The translations under genes and the position numbers were made by a program. Of a DNA stretch of 14,360 nt, positions 7,237 through 14,120 are shown piece after piece. A model generated the notes under the pieces. It made no database searches. It worked only from the letters and a program-made list of their open reading frames with translations, and was not told where the DNA came from. Source of the stretch: Terriglobus sp. (lineage in GTDB: Bacteria > Acidobacteriota > Terriglobia > Terriglobales > Acidobacteriaceae); the NCBI GenBank assembly GCA_023265355.1, contig JAHFTZ010000012.1, positions 1 to 14,360 on the forward strand, given 5' to 3'. Each line of letters begins with the position of its first letter. Position 1 is the stretch's first letter.

Positions 7237-8214
7237 TCAGAAAGACCGCAGAAATTCAAGAAGGATGGAGTTAACTTCCTTTGCCCGCTCCTGCTGGGTC
7301 CAATGGCCACATCCGGGAAGGAAGATAGTCTGCTTCAGCAGAGGCACGCTCTTCGGCAGTTCCGCGATCACACGCCCCATCCCCTCGAAGCTGAGCGTGA
7401 AATCTCGATCTCCCGCTATGAAGAGCGCAGGCACAGTAATCTTCGAGCCTTCGAACGGTGCGAGCAGCTCCCAGTTGCGGGCGGTGTTGCGATACCAGTT
7501 CAGGCCTCCACGGAAGCCGCATCGCGAAAGCTGCTGGACGTAGACGTCCGCATCCGCCTCTGATGTCCAGGAAGGCAAAGCAGGAGGATCTACGATCTCT
7601 GCGAGCAAACCGCCCGCTCTGGGGATCATCCCAGCCATCTCTCCGCTCGTCGTCTCCGGCGTTGCCGGAACATCCCCGCTGAGGAGGTACAGCGCAGAAC
7701 GCACCGCCGCACGGATGTTGTGCTCGTACCGCGCCTCCGCGACTCCAGGAGTTTGAAAGTAAGTTTGATAGAAGACGGCATCTTTCTTCTCGGGTAAGTT
7801 CAGACTCGTATACACCTGTCCTCGAGGAAGAAACGGAACGCTCAGACCAACGACGCCGCGAAAGCGATCGGGCCGCAACAACGCTGCATGCCATGCGACG
7901 GGTGCGCCCCAATCATGGCCAACAATGACGGCGGTTTGAACCCCGAGAGCATCCAGAACTCCGACCATGTCCCCTACCAGGTGAAGGAGGGTGTACTGGT
8001 CGATGGCTGCGGGGCTTTCCGTCTCCCCGTACCCTCGCATATCCGGTGCCACAGCACGAAATCCGGCCTCCGCGAGCGCGGAAAGCTGATGACGCCAGGA
8101 GTAGGCCGTCTCTGGAAAACCGTGACAGAAGAGGACAACCGGCCCTTCCCCTTGTTCGGTGACATGAATCCGGATTCCGTTTGCTATAACCACTCGATGT
8201 TTGAGTTCTGACAG
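7237..8214 (-). CDS. Epoxide hydrolase, alpha/beta-hydrolase fold
   Basis: Soluble hydrolase that opens epoxides to vicinal diols through a covalent Asp ester. Counting from the upstream in-frame TTG at 8286 (349 residues), the oxyanion-hole motif HGFPE is at 55-59, the nucleophile Asp125 in GHDWG, cap Tyr173 (or Tyr176), cap Tyr265 in NWYR, the acid Asp295 in AGDRD, and His328 in GCGHW. Asp rather than Ser at the elbow, plus two cap tyrosines, separates epoxide hydrolases from esterases and fits poorly with haloalkane dehalogenases. The start is uncertain: no ATG fits. I give CTG 8214, seven bases after AGAGGG; TTG 8286 and GTG 8193 are alternatives. The stop overlaps an ATG of the next gene (TGATG), so the two are cotranscribed. 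Confidence 0.9.
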   Translation of the reverse strand: MSELKHRVVIANGIRIHVTEQGEGPVVLFCHGFPETAYSWRHQLSALAEAGFRAVAPDMRGYGETESPAAIDQYTLLHLVGDMVGVLDALGVQTAVIVGHDWGAPVAWHAALLRPDRFRGVVGLSVPFLPRGQVYTSLNLPEKKDAVFYQTYFQTPGVAEARYEHNIRAAVRSALYLLSGDVPATPETTSGEMAGMIPRAGGLLAEIVDPPALPSWTSEADADVYVQQLSRCGFRGGLNWYRNTARNWELLAPFEGSKITVPALFIAGDRDFTLSFEGMGRVIAELPKSVPLLKQTIFLPGCGHWTQQERAKEVNSILLEFLRSF

Positions 8215-8408
8215 GAAAATACCCTCTGAAGGAGTTGCTGCCCAACTGACGATGCGGAGAAAAGCAGCATGCCGTACAAGACACAACCCCGGGGCGATTT
8301 ATTCCTGCCTCCTTGCAGATTGACGGCATGGACCACCTTCCTCATCTGCAGCCTGGTCGGGCAATCTGGCCAGAAAAGGCCTGGAATTTGCGGAACTCCT
8401 CTCACTGC

Positions 8409-8420
8409 TATCCTTGAAGA
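8409..8420 (+). promoter_or_regulatory. -10 element of ctaB, leaderless-type
   Basis: TATCCT (8409-8414) followed by exactly six bases (TGAAGA) and the GTG start of ctaB. This spacing would put the transcript start at or next to the start codon, giving a leaderless mRNA. There is only a weak GAAGA as a possible ribosome-binding site. No clear -35 at normal spacing; TTGCGG (8388-8393) is close but at 15 bases. The rest of the gap back to the divergent hydrolase shows nothing further. Confidence 0.5.
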
Positions 8421-9374
8421 GTGAGCGCCACCACTTCCATCGCCGGTCAGAGCAAGTCGCAGAAGGCGGCGAGCCACACGCTGCTCTCCGACTATGGCGA
8501 ACTCTTCAAGCCGCGCGTCACGCTCATGGTGGTGATTACCGCCGCCGCTGGGTTCTACCTTGGCTGCCTGCGCTCCGGCATCAGCCCCTTCCATATCCAG
8601 TTCATCAACGCCATGTTCGGCATCACCGCAGTGACCTGCGGGTCAGGCGCTCTGAACCAGGTGCTCGAACGACGCACCGATGCCCTGATGCCGCGCACAC
8701 GCATGCGCCCCATGGCCGCCGAACGCATCGGTATGGCGCACGGCCTCCTCGTCGGCTTCACGGCGATCATTGGCGGATCGATCTTTCTCGCGCTCACGAC
8801 CAACTACCTCACGGGCATCCTGACGCTGCTGACCGCCGTGGGCTACGTCGCCGTCTACACACCGATGAAGCGCATCAGCATGGCGGCTACCTTTCTGGGA
8901 GCCTTCCCCGGAGCGCTTCCGGCCATCATCGGCTGGACCGCCGCGCGCCCCATGATCGAGTGGCCCGCCGTCGCTCTCTTTGCCATCATCTTCGTCTGGC
9001 AGTTCCCTCACTTTGAAGCCATCGGCTGGCTCTACCGCGACGACTATGCCCGCGCAGGGATTCGAGTGACCGCCGTCGTTTCGCCCAAAGGCCGGGCCAC
9101 TGCGGCGCAGGCACTCTTCTACGCCGTGCTCATGATCCCGGTCTCGCTCTGGCCCGTTTACCTGGGCACATCCGGACGTATCTACGGAGCATGTGCCATC
9201 GTCCTCGACCTCGTCTATCTGGCGTACACGATTCAGTTCACGAAGATCGTGCGCGGTCTTCCACCGGCGGTTTCGCGCAACTACGCCCGCAAACTTCTTC
9301 GCGTCAGCGTGATCCATCTCCCTCTTCTGCTCGCCGCCATGATGCTGGACGCGGTGGGCCGTATTGCTTACTAG
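8421..9374 (+). CDS. ctaB: Protoheme IX farnesyltransferase (heme O synthase, CtaB/CyoE)
   Basis: UbiA-family membrane prenyltransferase that adds a farnesyl group to heme B, giving heme O for heme-copper terminal oxidases. The 317-residue protein holds about nine hydrophobic segments. Its first catalytic motif (about 79-97) contains VLERRTDALMPRTRMRP, a variant of the N-x3-D-x3-D-x2-M-x-RT-x2-RP pattern with Glu in place of the first Asp. The second motif is YRDDYARAGI (about 210-219), preceded by WQFPHFEAI, characteristic of heme O synthases rather than menaquinone or ubiquinone prenyltransferases. The start is GTG 8421; there is no strong ribosome-binding site, but a -10-like hexamer lies six bases upstream. 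A DUF420 gene follows 12 bases after the stop. No oxidase subunit genes are in the window. Confidence 0.95.
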   Translation: MSATTSIAGQSKSQKAASHTLLSDYGELFKPRVTLMVVITAAAGFYLGCLRSGISPFHIQFINAMFGITAVTCGSGALNQVLERRTDALMPRTRMRPMAAERIGMAHGLLVGFTAIIGGSIFLALTTNYLTGILTLLTAVGYVAVYTPMKRISMAATFLGAFPGALPAIIGWTAARPMIEWPAVALFAIIFVWQFPHFEAIGWLYRDDYARAGIRVTAVVSPKGRATAAQALFYAVLMIPVSLWPVYLGTSGRIYGACAIVLDLVYLAYTIQFTKIVRGLPPAVSRNYARKLLRVSVIHLPLLLAAMMLDAVGRIAY

Positions 9375-9386
9375 AGAGCCCAACGA

Positions 9387-9953
9387 ATGACGAGTAGCAA
9401 AGCCTCCCCTGCACCCCAGATCCACACACCCACTTCGGTCATCTGGCTGATTCTCGCGATCTCGGCCGCAGCCAGCGCGTTCATCTTCTGGCTCGTCTAC
9501 GTGCATCCTCCCATCGACGCAGACAGAAGCCAGTTCAAGTTTCTGCCCACGGTGAACGCGATCTGCAATTCGCTCTCCGCGATTGCCCTCGTCTTCGGCT
9601 ATTCGTTTATTCGGCAGCGCAAAATCCGGCAGCATCGCGCTTCAATGTTTACCGCCTTCGTCTTTTCAACGATCTTCCTGGTCTCGTATCTCGCGAACCA
9701 CGCGCTCCACGGCGAATACCACCTGCCCATCGCGCACACTGGAACCCTCTGGCACAGCTATCTCGCGCTGCTGATCTCGCACATCTTTCTCTCGGTCGTA
9801 GCTCTCCCGCTGGTGCTCATTACCTTCTTCTTCTCTCTGTCGGAGCGATTCGCGCTTCACCGCAAGATCGCGCGCTACACCTTTCCTATCTGGCTCTACG
9901 TGTCTGTAACCGGCGTCGCCGTATACCTGATGCAGGCTGCGATCAGCAGATGA
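9387..9953 (+). CDS. DUF420 family membrane protein (CtaM-like oxidase assembly factor)
   Basis: A 188-residue inner-membrane protein with five predicted membrane segments (about 17-39, 54-74, 86-104, 125-150, 163-186). Its histidines lie in the pattern of the DUF420 family: RQHR (His83), NHALHG (105, 108), WHSYL (123), SHI (132) and LHRKIAR (158). In Staphylococcus aureus a DUF420 protein, CtaM, is needed for aa3-type oxidase function together with CtaA and CtaB. The position right behind ctaB supports the same role here. Its stop overlaps the start of the next gene (ATGA). A related role in heme or copper handling cannot be excluded. Confidence 0.88.
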   Translation: MTSSKASPAPQIHTPTSVIWLILAISAAASAFIFWLVYVHPPIDADRSQFKFLPTVNAICNSLSAIALVFGYSFIRQRKIRQHRASMFTAFVFSTIFLVSYLANHALHGEYHLPIAHTGTLWHSYLALLISHIFLSVVALPLVLITFFFSLSERFALHRKIARYTFPIWLYVSVTGVAVYLMQAAISR

Positions 9954-10186
9954 CCAAAGGAAAGATGCGCAACGACACACGCTCCATTCTTCGAGTAGGC
10001 ACAGGCATCTTCATCGCAGGCGTGATCTTCGCGATCCTGGTGAAGATCGGTGGAGGCATAGGCCAGCACGGCCCTCCAACCAACCTGGGCTGGTTCGGCC
10101 TCATCTTTGCCCTCGGCTGCCTGCCCGCCTCCGGCTTCCTTCTTTTTCTCGGCTTCGCAAAGTGGTACGAAGACCGCAAGCGATAA
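9950..10186 (+). CDS. Small two-helix membrane protein in the ctaB operon
   Basis: A 78-residue protein with two hydrophobic segments (about 15-35 and 47-70), a basic N-terminus and a charged C-terminal end (KWYEDRKR), so both ends probably face the cytoplasm. Its ATG overlaps the DUF420 stop by four bases (ATGA). A second ATG five codons in (9965) has AAAGGA just upstream and may be the true start. I do not recognise a family. Coupling to ctaB and the DUF420 gene suggests a part in oxidase assembly or in the respiratory membrane, but that rests on position alone. Confidence 0.78.
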   Translation: MTKGKMRNDTRSILRVGTGIFIAGVIFAILVKIGGGIGQHGPPTNLGWFGLIFALGCLPASGFLLFLGFAKWYEDRKR

Positions 10187-10214
10187 CCTCGCTGTTCTCC
10201 CATTCATGCACGGA

Positions 10215-10226
10215 TAAAATAGACCA
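10215..10226 (+). promoter_or_regulatory. -10 element of pgeF, leaderless-type
   Basis: TAAAAT (10215-10220), five of six matches to TATAAT, is followed by six bases (AGACCA) and the GTG start. No Shine-Dalgarno site is visible. No good -35 was found at 16-18 bases. Confidence 0.55.
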
Positions 10227-11279
10227 GTGACCCGAAAATCTGTCTCTTCTTTAGAAAGTCCAGCAGCCATTCGCGGCGTGGACGACCTCCTCGCCTCCAT
10301 CGGCCTGACGCACGGCACACGTTCCAGCCGCAAGGGAACCTGGACCGACGGCGCTCGCAAGCCCGTCGGTAAAAAGAAGAAGCTGGCTGCGGAAACGACC
10401 AAAGCTCCAACCCCGAAGATCGACTTCGACTTCTCTCCTCTTCTGGCAAAGGCTCCCGCCGTCGTACATGGATTCTCCACGCGCTCCGGCGGCGTGACCC
10501 GCGTCTATCGTCCCGGTCTACCCAAATCGCAGGGCGATCTCAATCTCGGTTTCACCGCGCAGGATGAGCGCAAGAACGTCGAGACCAACCGCACGCGATT
10601 GATACAGGCTCTCCTCGGCAAGGAAGCTAAAGACTGGAAGCTCGTAACGCTTCAGCAGCGCCACACTCCTGTTGTGCGCGTCCTGCGGGATGCCGATGCG
10701 ACGCACCTCCGTGGCGACGCCGTGATGACCGACCTCCCCAATCGCCTGCTGGGCGTCATGACCGCCGACTGCATCCCCGTCCTTCTCTACGACCGCAAAA
10801 ACGGCGCAGTCGCGGCGTTTCACGCAGGCTGGCGCGGAACGCTCGCACGCATCGTGGAGCGCGGTGTGGGCTCCATGAAGATCGAATTCGGAACGAACCC
10901 AAAGGACATCGTCGCTGCCATCGGCGCGGGCATCGGTCCGTGCTGCTACGCCGTGGGCGAAGAGGTCCGGCATGAGTTCGAATCGCAGTTCGCCTATGCC
11001 CCAGAGCTCTTCAGCGACGTCTACGAGTCCGATCCGATCCGCGACAAATATCCGCTCCTCTTTCTTACGGCGCGCGCTCCGGGACACTCCCCGATCGGGC
11101 CACAGCTGCATCTCGATCTCTGGGAGGCGAATCGCCGCCAGTTGCTGGATTCTGGCGTCTCGGCAAAGAAGATCTCCGTGGTTGGAGCCTGCACTGCGTG
11201 CGGGACATCGCGCTACTTCTCGCATCGCACCGAAGAGGGCTTCACCGGACGCATGATGTCCGTCATCGGCGTTCGCTAA
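10227..11279 (+). CDS. pgeF: Peptidoglycan-editing / polyphenol oxidase family protein (PgeF, YfiH, laccase domain)
   Basis: DUF152/YfiH-fold enzyme; in E. coli the homologue removes wrongly incorporated L-Ser-containing UDP-MurNAc intermediates, and other homologues have purine nucleoside phosphorylase or laccase activity. In the 350-residue protein the metal ligands are His146 (QQRH), Cys182 (ADCIP) and His199 (FHAGWRG). Their spacing of 36 and 17 equals that of E. coli YfiH (His71, Cys107, His124). Other family blocks are HGFSTRSGG (81-89), GAGIGPCCYAVG (233-244), DLWEANRRQL (297-306) and FSHRTEEGFTGRM (331-343). About 75 residues precede the normal domain start, rich in Lys, Ser and Ala (GKKKKLAAETTKAPTPK), with no signal peptide. 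The stop codon overlaps the stop of the convergent glycosyltransferase. Confidence 0.92.
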   Translation: MTRKSVSSLESPAAIRGVDDLLASIGLTHGTRSSRKGTWTDGARKPVGKKKKLAAETTKAPTPKIDFDFSPLLAKAPAVVHGFSTRSGGVTRVYRPGLPKSQGDLNLGFTAQDERKNVETNRTRLIQALLGKEAKDWKLVTLQQRHTPVVRVLRDADATHLRGDAVMTDLPNRLLGVMTADCIPVLLYDRKNGAVAAFHAGWRGTLARIVERGVGSMKIEFGTNPKDIVAAIGAGIGPCCYAVGEEVRHEFESQFAYAPELFSDVYESDPIRDKYPLLFLTARAPGHSPIGPQLHLDLWEANRRQLLDSGVSAKKISVVGACTACGTSRYFSHRTEEGFTGRMMSVIGVR

Positions 11280-12043
11280 CGAGCCTTCTCCCACGCCTTG
11301 GCATACTTCCAACTCGTATAGCCTGCGTGATACAGGTGCAGCAGAAGACCTTCCCGCCCATCGCGAAAGCCGCCCCGGAAGACGTAGTTCCAAACGAACG
11401 TGGCTGCGGGCGCAAGCAAAACGTACGCGAGGAAATCGAAGACACCCGCCGAGGTCTTGCCCTTCTGCTGCAGCACCTCAGCACCCAACGTGCTGTAACG
11501 GTTCATGTGTTCAAGATATCCATTGAGCGTCGGATAGGCGTGATGCAGAAGCGCTCCCTCCAGCTCTCCAGAAGCTCCATCGAAGCGGATGACCTCATGC
11601 ACAGGGCGAGGCTCGAAGCACGCGACGCCTCTGCGGAAGAGGCGAAGCTTCGCATCCGGATAGAAGCCGCCAAAGCGAATCCAACGGCCAAGAAAGAAAT
11701 TCTTTCGCGGTATGAAGTACGCCTCTGGCTCTCCGGGGCGAGGCTGCTTCTGCGTAAGGGAGAGGATCTCGTCGCGCAAAGCGGGCGATAGTTCTTCATC
11801 GGCATCGAGCGAAAGCACCCAGTCGCCGCTGCACTCCGAGAGAGCAAGATTCTTCTGTGCTGCGAAACCCAGCCACGCCTGTTCTATGACGCGCGCGCCA
11901 TGTTCGCGCGCGATGGCCAGCGTTCCGTCCGTAGATCCCGAATCCACAACAATGACCTCGCAACCCTCCGGAAGAGAACGGAGCGTTCGCGCGAGGTTGG
12001 CCTCTTCGTTGTGCGTGATGATGGCGACGGAGAGCGCGGGCAT
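11276..12043 (-). CDS. Family 2 glycosyltransferase, WaaE/KdtX-like
   Basis: GT-A fold transferase, cytoplasmic face of the membrane, that uses a nucleotide sugar to extend LPS core or a related glycan; donor and acceptor are unknown. The 255-residue protein has the nucleotide-binding start SVAIITHNEEANL (5-17), VVDSGSTDGT (32-41), the metal-binding DAD (80-82), GFYPDAKLRLFRR (126-138) and a VHE motif (148-150). A C-terminal stretch, about 201-222, is hydrophobic and may lie on the membrane. The end, GGFRDGREGLLLHLYHAGY (about 224-242), is typical of the WaaE/KdtX branch. ATG 12043 is chosen because it opens the domain; the ribosome-binding site is weak. cyaY lies 39 bases upstream on the same strand. 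Confidence 0.92.
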   Translation of the reverse strand: MPALSVAIITHNEEANLARTLRSLPEGCEVIVVDSGSTDGTLAIAREHGARVIEQAWLGFAAQKNLALSECSGDWVLSLDADEELSPALRDEILSLTQKQPRPGEPEAYFIPRKNFFLGRWIRFGGFYPDAKLRLFRRGVACFEPRPVHEVIRFDGASGELEGALLHHAYPTLNGYLEHMNRYSTLGAEVLQQKGKTSAGVFDFLAYVLLAPAATFVWNYVFRGGFRDGREGLLLHLYHAGYTSWKYAKAWEKAR

Positions 12044-12082
12044 GGGTACCGTTGTAGCACGTACTCCGGGTGCGGATGCAGA

Positions 12083-12418
12083 CTAGCCGAGGACGATGTC
12101 CTGGTTGCCCGTATGTTCGCGCAGCAGACGCTGCGTAAGCGGCTTCAGCGTCTCGCCCGTCTTCGGCAGCGTGAAAGCCTCCGTCGTCTCGTTGTACTCC
12201 AGCTTGAAGCTGGTGGAGATGGCGGAGATCCAGATCTGGCGCACGGGTGTGTTCGGCGTAAAGACAAACTTGGCGCTGTCGTCCTCAAAGAGCACGTTGA
12301 GCACGCCGTTCTTCTCTTCGGCTTCAAATCCGCCGTCTTCTTCAGCCTCGATCAGGGACTGCTTGAGGTCTTCGAGGGCAGAGTCGGATACGCGGCGGAA
12401 AGTAGCTTCGTCGATCAT
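12083..12418 (-). CDS. cyaY: Frataxin-like iron-binding protein (CyaY)
   Basis: A 111-residue protein matching the frataxin/CyaY fold, which binds iron and modulates cysteine desulfurase activity in Fe-S cluster assembly. Helix 1 (about 2-28) carries an acidic ridge (Glu4, Asp12, Glu16, Asp17, Glu24, Glu26, Glu27, Asp28). The sheet follows with NGVLNVLF (37-44) and KFVFTPN (50-56). The family signature RQIWISA (60-66) is clear, and a final helix follows (about 89-102). The frame is open for another 48 codons upstream, but homologues begin near ATG 12418. That ATG has no strong Shine-Dalgarno site and instead a -10-like hexamer six bases upstream. No isc or suf genes are in the window. Confidence 0.85.
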   Translation of the reverse strand: MIDEATFRRVSDSALEDLKQSLIEAEEDGGFEAEEKNGVLNVLFEDDSAKFVFTPNTPVRQIWISAISTSFKLEYNETTEAFTLPKTGETLKPLTQRLLREHTGNQDIVLG

Positions 12419-12430
12419 GCATCCAGTGTA
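12419..12430 (-). promoter_or_regulatory. -10 element of cyaY, leaderless-type
   Basis: On the minus strand TACACT (12430-12425) is followed by six bases (GGATGC) and the cyaY ATG. It matches TATAAT at four of six positions including the key A2 and T6. No -35 hexamer is seen at normal spacing, so this is the weakest of the four similar sites. Confidence 0.35.
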
Positions 12431-12476
12431 ACCGCCGAGCTGCGCCTCCCGCCCTCCCGCATAATTTTCGCTTTCC

Positions 12477-13382
12477 TTAGCGGACAACACGGAGGAAAGC
12501 AGCCGGGGCTCTGCCGTAGCGGCTGAGGAGAACGACCCCGGCGATGGCGAGAACGCCCCCATAAAAGCTACTCAACGCGGGGATCTCATGAAGCCAGAGA
12601 TACGAGATCGCAATTGTGACGAGGGGAACGAGATTGATGAGGCTCGCCGTCTGATTAAGCGAGAAGCGTGAGAGCGCAATCGTCCAGGCGAGGTAGCCAA
12701 TGGCAGCGGGAAAGATCCCCAGGAAGAGCGCGGCGAAGAGCGGTTCGCGCGGACCGTGCGCCGCGACATTGAGCGCCTCCGGAAGATAAGGCGAGAGAAG
12801 AATTGCTCCCGTAAACATGAGGCAGGCGGTGATCGAGATGGAAGGGTAGGTTCTCAGCAGGGTCTTCTGCAGCGTGCCCATCACGGACGCGCAGAGAGCC
12901 GCGAGAAGAATCAGCGTCGCTCCCACGCCGAAGTGAAATCCCTTCGGTGTAGCGAATGCAATGATGGTGGCTCCGACGAAGCTGAGAGCGATCGCGAACC
13001 AGCCGATGGGACTAAGGCGCTCCGCTAGGAACGTGACCCCAAGAAGAGCTGCGAAGACAGGCATGCAGTTGATCAGGAAACTCGCCGTGACAGGAGAGAC
13101 GGTCAACTCCCCCGCGTTGAGCGCGAGGTTGTAGATCACGATCCCCAGGGCTCCTGCAAGGCCGATGCGAAAGAGATGAGCTCCGCGGGGAAGTGGCGGT
13201 CTCTTGATCGCGAGAATGATCAGAAAGACAAGTGATGCTGTGAAAAAGCGCAGAGAGGCAAGTTCCACCGGCTTAAAACCCCTTAAGCCGACGCGAATCG
13301 CAGGATAGGCAGAGGCCCAAGAAAAGATCGTGACTGCGGCAGCGGTGATTGCCATAGGAAAGGAGGTTTGTTTCTGCGACAT
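12477..13382 (-). CDS. EamA / drug-metabolite transporter family permease
   Basis: Inner-membrane exporter of the DMT superfamily (RhaT/YdcZ/EamA type); such proteins export amino acids, nucleosides or other metabolites, and the substrate here is unknown. The 301 residues hold about ten hydrophobic segments in two EamA repeats (about 13-144 and 154-287). Family marks are SWASAYPAIRVGL (21-33), the Glu after helix 4 in LAERLSP (119-125) and its counterpart LHEIP (264-268) in the second repeat. The basic C-terminus (RAPAAFLRVVR) is cytoplasmic. ATG 13382 has no Shine-Dalgarno site but a -10-like hexamer six bases upstream. The TetR gene lies upstream on the same strand, 31 bases away. Confidence 0.92.
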   Translation of the reverse strand: MSQKQTSFPMAITAAAVTIFSWASAYPAIRVGLRGFKPVELASLRFFTASLVFLIILAIKRPPLPRGAHLFRIGLAGALGIVIYNLALNAGELTVSPVTASFLINCMPVFAALLGVTFLAERLSPIGWFAIALSFVGATIIAFATPKGFHFGVGATLILLAALCASVMGTLQKTLLRTYPSISITACLMFTGAILLSPYLPEALNVAAHGPREPLFAALFLGIFPAAIGYLAWTIALSRFSLNQTASLINLVPLVTIAISYLWLHEIPALSSFYGGVLAIAGVVLLSRYGRAPAAFLRVVR

Positions 13383-13417
13383 CTTTTTAGAATAAGGAAG
13401 GGCGTCCTTCTGGTCAC
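13383..13417 (-). promoter_or_regulatory. Promoter of eamA, leaderless-type
   Basis: On the minus strand TATTCT (13394-13389) is followed by six bases (AAAAAG) and the ATG at 13382. At 17-base spacing lies GTGACC (13417-13412), four of six matches to TTGACA, overlapping the end of the TetR gene. This gives the transporter its own promoter, with a transcript start at or beside the ATG. Confidence 0.5.
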
Positions 13418-14076
13418 TCCCTATCGAGGGGATTCAATTCACTCCTTCCCCTTTTGGTGCCAGACCTGATCAAAGTGCGGGACAATGGAGAATCAGGGGT
13501 CAGCCGTGAGCCAAGGATAAGGATCTCTACGAGCCTTTTTGCGCTCTGGGGCCAGTCTGGTGTCGAAGCCACATTCGAGACGCCGACAAGGGCTCGCAGC
13601 AGATCAAGTGGATCCAGGTCAGGACGGATCTCGCCGCTCTCAATCGCGCGTTGGACAAGTGACTGAATTGCTCCCTTGATCAGGTCGCCCGTCGCCTCAA
13701 AGATCTTCGACGGTCCGCCCACAATCGTGTTGAGAGCCGGGGCAATGATCTGCTTGGCCGCGATGTAATCGACAAAGAGCAGCATCCAGGCACGCAGAGC
13801 CTCCACCGGTGGCATCGTCCTTAAAAACTCCCCTTCGGCTGCGGCCAGCTTTTCCACCTCGGTCCGGTAGACCGCCTCCAGCAACACGTCGCGCGTCGGG
13901 AAGTGACGGTAAAGTGTCCCCGCTCCTACGCCCGCGTGCTTCGCAATGTCGTCCAGGCTGACGTTCGCGCCCTGAAGAGAGAAGGCCTCTTTTGCGACCT
14001 GCAGAATGCGATCATAATTGCGGCGTGCGTCGGCGCGCGGTCTTCGCGGAACGGTCTGTGAAGGTTCTGCGGGCAT
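13414..14076 (-). CDS. TetR family transcriptional regulator
   Basis: A 220-residue dimeric repressor of the TetR/AcrR type. The N-terminal DNA-binding domain spans about 17-65, with the helix-turn-helix VSLDDIAKHAGVGAGTLYRHF (39-59), followed by RDVLLEAVYRTEVEKL. The C-terminal two thirds form the ligand-binding and dimer domain, with no sequence clue to the ligand. The tail after about residue 195 is polar and may be disordered. The ATG at 14076 is the natural start, five codons before a basic PRRPRADARRN stretch. It is divergent from a short-chain dehydrogenase gene, and the shared gap carries two similar palindromes, so it most likely controls that gene and itself. The eamA transporter downstream may also be a target. 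Confidence 0.93.
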   Translation of the reverse strand: MPAEPSQTVPRRPRADARRNYDRILQVAKEAFSLQGANVSLDDIAKHAGVGAGTLYRHFPTRDVLLEAVYRTEVEKLAAAEGEFLRTMPPVEALRAWMLLFVDYIAAKQIIAPALNTIVGGPSKIFEATGDLIKGAIQSLVQRAIESGEIRPDLDPLDLLRALVGVSNVASTPDWPQSAKRLVEILILGSRLTPDSPLSRTLIRSGTKRGRSELNPLDRE

Positions 14077-14090
14077 AGAATAAGTGCAAC

Positions 14091-14105
14091 CGGAGAGAGT
14101 CTCCG
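14091..14105. promoter_or_regulatory. Putative TetR operator 1
   Basis: Perfect palindrome CGGAGA-GAG-TCTCCG, centred at 14098, 15 bases upstream of the TetR start codon. A possible minus-strand -10, GATAAT, lies just upstream (14111-14106), which would place the TetR transcript start inside this palindrome and allow autorepression. Confidence 0.65.
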
Positions 14106-14120
14106 ATTATCTATTGTTGT

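Noticed and set aside
8643..9635. Long minus-strand open frame (330 codons) opposite ctaB
   Set aside because: Its product is a charged mix rich in Asp, Arg, Gly and His with no fold-like pattern, while the plus strand codes a clear heme O synthase. It is a by-product of high GC and codon bias.
10518..11393. Minus-strand open frame (291 codons) opposite pgeF
   Set aside because: The plus strand has all metal ligands of PgeF at the exact family spacing; the antisense product has no recognisable domain.
12419..12562. 48-codon upstream extension of the cyaY frame
   Set aside because: It is low-complexity Ser/Ala/Gly sequence, overlaps the end of eamA, and frataxins begin at the inner ATG.
14076..14087. 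TATTCT directly before the TetR ATG as a fifth leaderless-type -10
   Set aside because: It touches the start codon (0 bases instead of 6), so transcription would begin inside the gene; probably chance.
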